A stretch of DNA of 41,500 bases, taken from the NCBI RefSeq assembly GCF_900116195.1, contig NZ_FOZW01000022.1, positions 1-41,500 on the forward strand, read 5' to 3'. Made by a program: the position numbers and the translations under genes. The stretch comes from Alloyangia pacifica. GTDB taxonomy: Bacteria > Pseudomonadota > Alphaproteobacteria > Rhodobacterales > Rhodobacteraceae. A model generated the notes under the pieces. That model was not told the DNA's origin. It made no database searches and worked only from the letters and a program-made list of their open reading frames with translations. How positions within the stretch are numbered: position 1 is the first letter of the stretch; every line of letters starts with the position of its first letter. Positions 35,351 through 41,500 of the stretch are shown piece by piece.

Positions 35351-37003
35351 ATGCTCCGAGCGCTTGAAATCCGCGATCTCCTCATCATCGACCGGCTGGA
35401 CCTGAACTTCCAGCCGGGCCTCAACGTCCTCACCGGCGAGACCGGGGCGGGCAAGTCCATCCTTCTCGACAGCCTCGGCTTCGTGCTCGGCTGGCGCGGC
35501 CGCGCCGAGCTGGTGCGGGCCGGTGCCGCACAGGGCGAGGTCACGGCGGTCTTCGAGCTGTCGCCCGGGCACGCCGCGCGCGCGGTTCTGGACGAGGTCG
35601 GCCTGCCGGTCTCGGACGAGCTGATCCTGCGTCGGGTGAACAGTGCCGACGGGCGCAAGACCGCCTGGATCAACGACCGCCGCGCCAGCGGCGAGGTGCT
35701 GCGGCGCCTGTCGGAGACGCTGGTCGAGCTGCACGGTCAGCACGACGACCGCGGGCTGCTCAATCCCTCGGGGCATCGCGACATCCTCGACGCCTATGCC
35801 GCGCTCACCGCCGAGCTGGCCGCGGCGCGCGGCGCCTGGGCCGAGCAGCGCAGTGCGCGCAAGCGCCTGGCCGAAGCCGAGGCCGCGCTCGAGGAGGTCC
35901 GCGCCGAAGAGGACTTCCTGCGCCACGCCGTGGCCGAGCTGGACAAGCTCGCGCCGGAACCGGGCGAGGAAACCGAGCTCGATCAGAAGCGCCGCATGAT
36001 GCAGGCGGCAGAGCGCATCCGCGCCGACATCGCGCGCGCCGGGCATTCGCTCGGCAACGACGGCGCCGAGGGCGCCATGGCGGATGCGCTGCGCTGGCTC
36101 GAGGGCGCCGCAGAGGGGGCCGAGGGCCGGCTCGACGCAGCGATCGCCGCGCTCACCCGCGCCATGGCCGAGCTCGACGAGGCCGCGCGCGAGGTCGACG
36201 ACACGCTGGAGCTGCTCGATTTCGACCCGCGCGCGCTGGAGGACACAGAGGAACGGCTCTTTGCCATCCGCGGCCTCGCGCGCAAGCATAACGTCCTGCC
36301 GGACGAACTGGCCGAGCTGCGCGAGACGCTCTCGGCCCGACTTTCTGCGCTGGATCATTCGGCCGAGGAGCTGGACGCGCTGAACGCCGAGCTGCGCCGG
36401 ACGGAAAAGGCCTATGACGCCGCCGCCACCGCGCTCACCGAGGCACGCCGGGTCTCCGCCGCCAGGCTCGATGCCGCCGTGGCGGGTGAGCTGGCACCGC
36501 TGAAGATGGAGCGCGCGGTCTTCCGCACCGAGATCACCGAGGCCCCCGAGGGCCCCGAAGGGCGCGATGCGGTGGCCTTCACCGTCGCCACAAACCCCGG
36601 TGCGCCCTCCGGACCGCTGAACAAGATCGCCTCGGGCGGCGAGCTCTCGCGTTTCCTGCTGGCCCTCAAGGTGTGCCTGTCGGAAGAGCAGGGCGGTGAG
36701 GTGACGATGATCTTCGACGAGATCGACCGCGGGGTTGGCGGGGCGACCGCTGCCGCGGTGGGCCGCCGCCTCGCGGCGCTGGCCGAGGGCGGGCAGGTGC
36801 TGGTTGTCACCCACTCGCCGCAGGTGGCGGCGCTCGGCGCGCACCACTGGCGCGTGGCCAAACGGGTAGAGAATGACATCACCCTCTCGTCGGTGACCCC
36901 GCTGGGAGACGGCGAGCGCGAGGACGAGATCGCGCGCATGCTGGCCGGCGACACGGTCACCCCGGAGGCGCGGGCGGCGGCGCGGGCGCTCCTGGTCGGC
37001 TGA
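35351..37003 (+). CDS. recN: DNA repair protein RecN
   Basis: A 550-residue SMC-like ATPase acting in double-strand-break repair. Walker A is G29-ETGAGK-S36, the central part is a long coiled coil (about 150-360) rich in A, E and R, the ABC signature is ASGGELSRFLLALK, and Walker B is TMIFDEIDRGVGG, followed by VLVVTHSPQVAALG. No obvious LexA box is seen upstream. It is the last gene of the plus-strand block and converges on valS. Confidence 0.96.
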   Translation: MLRALEIRDLLIIDRLDLNFQPGLNVLTGETGAGKSILLDSLGFVLGWRGRAELVRAGAAQGEVTAVFELSPGHAARAVLDEVGLPVSDELILRRVNSADGRKTAWINDRRASGEVLRRLSETLVELHGQHDDRGLLNPSGHRDILDAYAALTAELAAARGAWAEQRSARKRLAEAEAALEEVRAEEDFLRHAVAELDKLAPEPGEETELDQKRRMMQAAERIRADIARAGHSLGNDGAEGAMADALRWLEGAAEGAEGRLDAAIAALTRAMAELDEAAREVDDTLELLDFDPRALEDTEERLFAIRGLARKHNVLPDELAELRETLSARLSALDHSAEELDALNAELRRTEKAYDAAATALTEARRVSAARLDAAVAGELAPLKMERAVFRTEITEAPEGPEGRDAVAFTVATNPGAPSGPLNKIASGGELSRFLLALKVCLSEEQGGEVTMIFDEIDRGVGGATAAAVGRRLAALAEGGQVLVVTHSPQVAALGAHHWRVAKRVENDITLSSVTPLGDGEREDEIARMLAGDTVTPEARAAARALLVG

Positions 37004-37029
37004 GGCGCGGGCGTCGCCCTCGGGATTTC

Positions 37030-37112
37030 GCGTATTTGATAAGAGAAGAAGGGGCAGGCGCGGCGCGCCCGCTCTGGCCTTCTCTGCGCGCTTCTTCTCT
37101 TTCCAAATACGC
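37030..37112. repeat. Inverted pair of a dispersed intergenic motif
   Basis: Arms 37030-37051 and 37091-37112 are complementary at 20 of 22 positions, with core GCGTATTTG and AAGAGAAGAAG. They lie between the convergent recN and valS genes. Similar single copies occur at 6393-6418, 7425-7446 and 18329-18357. Confidence 0.6.
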
Positions 37113-37165
37113 ATATCCTGCCAGCCGCCAGATGCGGCGCGTCGGGATATGGCGATGCGCATGAA

Positions 37166-37198
37166 AAAGGCCCGCCGGGAGCGTACCGGCGGGCCTTT
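37166..37198 (-). terminator. Rho-independent terminator of valS (possibly bidirectional)
   Basis: AAAGGCCCGCCGG (37166-37178) and CCGGCGGGCCTTT (37186-37198) form a perfect 13-bp stem with a 7-nt loop. On the minus strand it is followed by T residues, placing it 22 nt after the valS stop; on the plus strand it could also stop recN transcripts. Confidence 0.88.
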
Positions 37199-37219
37199 CT
37201 CTCGCTGTGACTTGAGGTG

Positions 37220-40200
37220 TCAGCCCAGCTCTGCGAGCCGTGCGAGCGCCTCTTTCAGCTTCGCCTCTTCTTCCTCACGCGCGGCGAGGTTGTCCTTGGT
37301 TTCCTGAACGACCTCTTCCGGTGCGCTCTCGGCGAACTTGGGGTTCTTCAGGCGACCGCGCAGACCGCCAAGCTCCTTGCCAAGTTTCTGCAGCGCCTTC
37401 TCGAGGCGGGCCTTTTCTTCCTCGACGTCGATGATCCCGGCCAGTGGCAGGCCGAAGGTGCCGCCGCTCAGCGCCAGCGCCGCGGTGCCCTTCGGCATCT
37501 CCTCGACCTCGGTCAGGTCCTCGATCCGCGCGTAACGCTTCACGAAGGCCTCGTTGGTGGCATAGGCGGCGCGCGCCTCGGGGCTGAGACCCTTGACCAC
37601 GCAGGGCACGTAGGCGCCGGCGGGCACGTGCATCTGCGCACGGGCCGAGCGGATCGCCTCGATCATGCGGATCACCCAGTTCAGCTCGGCGTCGGCCTGC
37701 GCGTCGACCATTTCCGCCGCGCTGTACTCCGGCCAGTCGCCGTGGATCAGCATCTTCGGCCGTGCGCGCTGCGCCCAGAGCTCCTCGGTGACGAAGGGCA
37801 TGATCGGGTGCAGCAGGATCAGGCACTGGTCGAAGGCCCAGGCGTAGGTGGCGCGGGTCTCGGCCTTGGCGGCTTCGTCCTCGCCGTGGAATACCGGCTT
37901 GGTGAACTCGAGGTACCAGTCGCAGAAGGTGCCCCAGACGAAGGCATAGAGCGCCTGCGCCGCGTCGTTGAAGCGGTAGTCGGCCAGCGCCGCGTCCACC
38001 GCCTCGCGGGTCTTGGCGACCTCGCCCTTGATCCAGCGGTTGAGGGGCAGGGTGGTCTCGGGCACGTTACCCTCATGCGCCAGCTCGAACACGCCGTTCA
38101 TCTGCGCATAGGAGGCGGCGTTCCACAGCTTGGTGCCGAAGTTGCGGTAGCCGGCGATGCGCTGCATGTCGAGTTTCAGCACGCCGCCGAGCGAGGCCAT
38201 GGCGGCATTGGTGAAGCGCAGCGCGTCGGCGCCGTACTCGTCGATGATCTCCAGCGGGTCGACGACATTGCCGAGCGACTTCGACATTTTCTTGCCCTTG
38301 GCGTCGCGCACGAGGCCGTGGAGGTAGACGTCCTTGAATGGGATCTCGTCCACGACGGCGAGCTGCATCATCATCATCCGGGCGACCCAGAAGAACAGGA
38401 TGTCCTGCCCGGTGACCAGCACGTCGGTCGGGAAGTACTTTGACAGCTCCGGCGTCTGCTCGGGCCAGCCCAGCGTGCCGATCGGCCAGAGGCCGGACGA
38501 GAACCATGTGTCGAGCACGTCGGGATCGCGGAACACCGGGATCGCCTGCGGGCGGCGGCGCTGGTCGACGCCGGTGAAATCGGTGCCCTGCTGCAGCAGC
38601 GCGGCGAGGTGGTCCTCGGCGGCGGCGGCATCCTCGACGATCAGGAACTCGGCGTCCTCGCCGAAGACCGCCTTCATCTGCTCGATCGCCTCATCTTCCG
38701 AGGCGGCACAGAACGAGCGCCACTCGTCCCCCATGCCCGGCGTGTGCCAGACCGGGATCTGGTGGCCCCACCAGAGCTGGCGCGAGATGCACCAGGGCTC
38801 GATGTTCTCGAGCCAGTGGTAATAGGTCTTCTCGCCGCTCTCGGGCATGATCCGCACGCGCCCCTCGCGCACGGCATCGAGTGCCGGGCCGACGATCTGC
38901 GCGGTGTCGACGAACCACTGGTCGGTGAGCATCGGCTCGATCACCACCTTCGAGCGGTCGCCGAAGGGCTGCATGATCGGCTTGGCCTCGACCAGCGGCA
39001 CCCATTGTGCCGGCTCGTCCAGCGCCTCGCCGCCTTCCTCGGGCGCGACCGGGGCCTTGCCCGCGGCCTTGCCGAGACGCGGATCGGTCGGCTCGGTCAT
39101 CACGGCGAGCCCCTCGGCGGTGATCTCGGCGATCACCGCCTCACGCGCCGCGAAACGGTCGAGGCCGCGCAGGTGATCCGGGACGAGGTTGAGCTTGTCT
39201 GCCTCGTGCTCGTCCAGCGTCAGCTCGCCGCGGGCAACCTGCTGGGCGATCTCGGCGGCCTCGGCGTAGGGGTGGCCGTCCTCGCGCATGGTCGCGCGGG
39301 TGTCCATCAGGCGGTAGCAGGGGATGCCGCCGCGCTTGGCGACGCCGTAGTCGTTGAAGTCATGCGCGCCGGTGATCTTCACCGCGCCCGAGCCGAAGCT
39401 TGCATCGGGGTATTCGTCGGTGATGATCGGGATCAGGCGGCGGTGCTCTTTCGGGCCCACGGGGATTTCGCAGAGCTTGCCGACGATCGGCGCGTAACGC
39501 TCATCGGAAGGGTGCACCGCGACCGCGCCGTCGCCGAGCATGGTCTCGGGGCGGGTGGTGGCGATGGAGATGTAGTCCCGCTCCTCGGAGAAGAGCACGT
39601 TGCCGTCCTCGTCCTTCTCGACGTAGGTGTAGGTCTCGCCGCCCGCGAGCGGGTACTTGAAGTGCCACATGTGGCCCGGCACCTCGATGTTCTCGACCTC
39701 GAGGTCGGAGATCGCGGTCTCGAAATGCGGGTCCCAGTTCACCAGCCGCTTGCCGCGGTAGATCAGGCCCTTCTCGTACATGTCGACGAAGACCTTGATC
39801 ACCGCGTCGTGGAAGTTGCCTTCCTCGCCCGCCGGCGCGCCCTCGGCCCCCGACATGGTGAAGGCGTTGCGCGACCAGTCGCAGGAGGCGCCGAGGCGCT
39901 TCAATTGGTTGATGATCGTGCCGCCGGATTGCTGCTTCCACTCCCAGACCTTCTCGAGGAAGGCCTCGCGGCCCATCTCGCGCCGGGTGGCGTTGTTCTT
40001 GTCCTTGGCCAGCTCGCGCTCGACGACCATCTGCGTGGCGATGCCCGCGTGGTCCTGACCGGGCTGCCAGAGCGTGTCGAAGCCGCGCATCCGGTGCCAG
40101 CGCACGAGGATGTCCTGCAGCGTGTTGTTGAACGCGTGGCCCATGTGCAGCGAGCCGGTCACGTTGGGCGGCGGGATCATGATGCAGAAGCTTTCGTCGC

Positions 40201-40300
40201 GCGAGGCGTTGGCCCCGGCCTTGAAGGCTCCGCTGTCTTCCCACGCCTTGTAGATGCGCGCCTCGGCCTCGGCCGCGTTGAAGGTCTTTTCCATCGCCAT
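37220..40300 (-). CDS. valS: Valine-tRNA ligase
   Basis: A 1026-residue class Ia aminoacyl-tRNA synthetase. The HIGH motif is H52-M-G-H55 in [17 protein letters not shown], and KMSKS is K671-MSK-S675. The editing domain lies between them (about 195-400, including [17 protein letters not shown]), and the [24 protein letters not shown] blocks are typical of ValRS. The C-terminal coiled coil that clamps the tRNA is present (about 955-1026, ending in a lysine/glutamate-rich stretch). Longer than the E. coli enzyme (951) by an insertion in the middle, as often seen in alphaproteobacteria. Confidence 0.98.
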   Translation of the reverse strand: MAMEKTFNAAEAEARIYKAWEDSGAFKAGANASRDESFCIMIPPPNVTGSLHMGHAFNNTLQDILVRWHRMRGFDTLWQPGQDHAGIATQMVVERELAKDKNNATRREMGREAFLEKVWEWKQQSGGTIINQLKRLGASCDWSRNAFTMSGAEGAPAGEEGNFHDAVIKVFVDMYEKGLIYRGKRLVNWDPHFETAISDLEVENIEVPGHMWHFKYPLAGGETYTYVEKDEDGNVLFSEERDYISIATTRPETMLGDGAVAVHPSDERYAPIVGKLCEIPVGPKEHRRLIPIITDEYPDASFGSGAVKITGAHDFNDYGVAKRGGIPCYRLMDTRATMREDGHPYAEAAEIAQQVARGELTLDEHEADKLNLVPDHLRGLDRFAAREAVIAEITAEGLAVMTEPTDPRLGKAAGKAPVAPEEGGEALDEPAQWVPLVEAKPIMQPFGDRSKVVIEPMLTDQWFVDTAQIVGPALDAVREGRVRIMPESGEKTYYHWLENIEPWCISRQLWWGHQIPVWHTPGMGDEWRSFCAASEDEAIEQMKAVFGEDAEFLIVEDAAAAEDHLAALLQQGTDFTGVDQRRRPQAIPVFRDPDVLDTWFSSGLWPIGTLGWPEQTPELSKYFPTDVLVTGQDILFFWVARMMMMQLAVVDEIPFKDVYLHGLVRDAKGKKMSKSLGNVVDPLEIIDEYGADALRFTNAAMASLGGVLKLDMQRIAGYRNFGTKLWNAASYAQMNGVFELAHEGNVPETTLPLNRWIKGEVAKTREAVDAALADYRFNDAAQALYAFVWGTFCDWYLEFTKPVFHGEDEAAKAETRATYAWAFDQCLILLHPIMPFVTEELWAQRARPKMLIHGDWPEYSAAEMVDAQADAELNWVIRMIEAIRSARAQMHVPAGAYVPCVVKGLSPEARAAYATNEAFVKRYARIEDLTEVEEMPKGTAALALSGGTFGLPLAGIIDVEEEKARLEKALQKLGKELGGLRGRLKNPKFAESAPEEVVQETKDNLAAREEEEAKLKEALARLAELG

Positions 40301-40437
40301 GGCTGCGTTCCCATGCCTGCTTGTGCTGTTGTCCGGACCCTCCTACCGAAAGGCTCGGCAAAGGGAAAGCGCCGCTTGCGCGTAGGGCAACATGGAGGCG
40401 CGGGCCCAGGGCTGGCGCATCGCGGCGCGGAACCGTT

Positions 40438-41253
40438 TCAGCCTGCGGCGGTCCGGTCGGCCGCCTCGGTTTCCAACCGGAGAAGGGCGTCGAACCAGGT
40501 CCGGTCTTCCTCATAGCCGAGCTGGTAGAGGATGTCGTGAAGCACCGGAAAGCGGGAGAACTGCTCGATGATGCGGGCCCGGTGCTCGGGGGCCTGCCAT
40601 TTGCGCTGCCGCGAGACGTCGATCGCGCGAATGCCGTTGAGCGGGCCCTGCAGGCCGGTCGGAATGCTGGCCTTGTGAAAATCGCTGAAGCGACCGTTGA
40701 AGGTCAGTCCCAGCCCCTCGGAAAGCATCTGCTGCACCGCCTCGGGCTCGGTCACGAGATCCTCGTATTTCAGAAAGAAAACGCCCTGCGGAAAGAGACC
40801 GGAACCGCTGATCCGCATGCTGGCCTCATGTACCGGCAGCAAACCGGGGGCGGTGAATGTCGGGGTGCGTCCCTCGGGCACGAAGTAGCACTTGTCGGCG
40901 CCAACGAAATAGTCGTCGGGGACAGCCTTGTGGCGGCTGGTCAGAATGTCTCTGGGATCGCGCAACATGCAGATGAGGTCGATCCGTTTCCGGCCCTGGT
41001 TCGCCTGCATGATCCTCGGGAGGTCGAAGACGTCGAAGGGGCGCTTGGTGCATTGGTTGCCCGGCAGATGCAGGACGCCCGCCGCGGGACGTTCGGTATC
41101 AAACATGCCAAAGCCCTGCAGGGTGTTGCGCAGCATGTTGTAGAACAGCGTGCTGCCCGAGCGGCTCTGCCCAGCGATGACGATATGTCTCTCCAATGTC
41201 CGCGCCCCGTTTAACCCTGCGATTGAAGTTGAACTTGTAGCGCGACGTTTCAC
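40438..41253 (-). CDS. Sulfotransferase-family protein
   Basis: A 271-residue soluble protein. IVIAGQSRSGSTLFYNML (G28 to S34) is the 5'-phosphosulfate-binding loop, and ICMLRDPRDILTSRH (R98 to R107) the 3'-phosphate-binding motif, the two hallmarks of PAPS-dependent sulfotransferases. The acceptor substrate is unknown; candidates are surface polysaccharides or glycolipids. The GTG start lacks a clear ribosome binding site, and a TTG at residue 20 is an alternative. It lies 41 nt downstream of the CcsR-like terminator on the same strand, so it is probably transcribed separately. Confidence 0.82.
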   Translation of the reverse strand: MKRRATSSTSIAGLNGARTLERHIVIAGQSRSGSTLFYNMLRNTLQGFGMFDTERPAAGVLHLPGNQCTKRPFDVFDLPRIMQANQGRKRIDLICMLRDPRDILTSRHKAVPDDYFVGADKCYFVPEGRTPTFTAPGLLPVHEASMRISGSGLFPQGVFFLKYEDLVTEPEAVQQMLSEGLGLTFNGRFSDFHKASIPTGLQGPLNGIRAIDVSRQRKWQAPEHRARIIEQFSRFPVLHDILYQLGYEEDRTWFDALLRLETEAADRTAAG

Positions 41254-41284
41254 TTCGTTTAAAGCGCGGCGTCTCAGGAGCCGG

Positions 41285-41330
41285 AAAACAAAAAACGGCG
41301 GTGCCAGGGAGGAGGAGAGGCACCGCCGTT
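41285..41330 (-). terminator. CCUCC-loop hairpin acting as terminator of the sRNA array
   Basis: On the minus strand AACGGCGGTGCC and GGCACCGCCGTT (plus-strand 41319-41330 and 41294-41305) form a perfect 12-bp stem with loop TCTCCTCCTCCCT, followed by TTTTGTTTT. It is both the last CcsR-type hairpin and a Rho-independent terminator. Confidence 0.88.
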
Positions 41331-41500
41331 CCGTGTCACGAAAGCCCGAGGAGGAGGAGAAGAAGGGCTTCCGATCCGGTCAGGCCCGAGGGAGGCCCTA
41401 TGTCAGGTGCGGCGGTCTCAGGGAGGAGGAGAGAGACCGCCGCTGCATCGTTGCCCCAGGGAGGAGGAGAGGGGCTCCGAAACTTGGGAACGACCGTCTG
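41290..41500 (-). ncRNA. ccsR: CcsR-like sRNA array (cuckoo RNA family), 3' part
   Basis: Four hairpins expose a C/U-rich loop on the minus strand. Three have the identical 13-nt loop TCTCCTCCTCCCT: stems at 41294-41305/41319-41330, 41409-41419/41433-41443 and 41453-41457/41471-41475. The fourth, variant unit has stem 41342-41347/41365-41370. In Rhodobacter sphaeroides four homologous CcsR sRNAs with a CCUCCUCCC motif are processed from one stress-induced (RpoH-type promoter) transcript that begins with a small DUF1127 gene. The same layout is expected here, with the DUF1127 gene and promoter right of the window. The loops are complementary to Shine-Dalgarno-like sequences. Confidence 0.85.

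Noticed and set aside
38609..40516. 635-codon plus-strand frame antisense to valS
   Set aside because: Mirror of valS; composition dominated by H, R, L and G and no motif.
41285..41500. CRISPR-like array or purine-rich tandem repeat
   Set aside because: The repeated GGAGGAGGAGA blocks are loops of hairpins with differing, self-complementary flanks and irregular spacing, which fits an sRNA array and not CRISPR spacers.
1..41500. tRNA or rRNA genes as integration targets
   Set aside because: I looked for TPsiC-arm-like sequences (GGTTCGAATCC and variants) near the recombinases and in the gaps and found none.

Overview
The window is a high-GC alphaproteobacterial chromosome segment, almost certainly from the Rhodobacterales (Rhodobacter/Roseobacter group; the genus cannot be fixed from this sequence). 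Four things support this: the gene order of the dcw (division and cell wall) cluster, a DUF2484 gene between murC and murB, an extended mraZ leader resembling the UpsM sRNA leader of Rhodobacter sphaeroides, and a CcsR-type (CCUCCUCCC-loop) sRNA array at the right edge.

Region 1 (1 to about 6.4 kb) is accessory DNA. It holds the C-terminal part of a tyrosine recombinase cut by the window edge, an AT-rich minus-strand gene for a multi-pass membrane protein with cysteine-paired Sel1-like repeats, about 1 kb without a convincing gene but ending in a near-perfect 26-bp-arm inverted repeat, a PemK/MazF-like protein overlapping an unknown gene, a terminator, and then a 57-codon TTG-start gene overlapping a 535-residue serine recombinase. 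This looks like the end of one or more integrated elements; the recombinase lies next to conserved chromosomal genes.

Region 2 (6.4 to 9.8 kb, minus strand) carries an AEC-family permease, a PhnP-like metallo-beta-lactamase-fold hydrolase, a TatD-type hydrolase (the last two overlapping) and a small VanZ-like membrane protein.

Region 3 (9.8 to 37.0 kb) is the dcw cluster and its downstream genes: mraZ, rsmH, ftsL, ftsI, murE, murF, mraY, murD, then two minus-strand genes (a ParB-like-fold unknown and a BaiN/HI0933-like flavoprotein), then ftsW, murG, murC, two small membrane-protein genes, murB, ddl, ftsQ, ftsA, ftsZ, lpxC, bamD and recN. Together they make the UDP-MurNAc-pentapeptide and lipid II, build septal peptidoglycan, assemble the Z-ring, commit lipid A synthesis and insert outer-membrane proteins; recN adds DNA repair. 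Tight overlaps (1 to 13 nt) mark co-translated units. A strong terminator after ftsZ separates it from lpxC. MraZ-like TGGGA/TCCCA repeats flank the vanZ-like/mraZ divergent region, with an exact 13-bp motif in opposite orientation on the two sides.

Region 4 (37.2 to 41.5 kb, minus strand) has valS, a sulfotransferase-family gene, and the 3' end of a CcsR-like sRNA array whose last hairpin is also its terminator. No tRNA, rRNA, CRISPR array or intact insertion sequence was seen.
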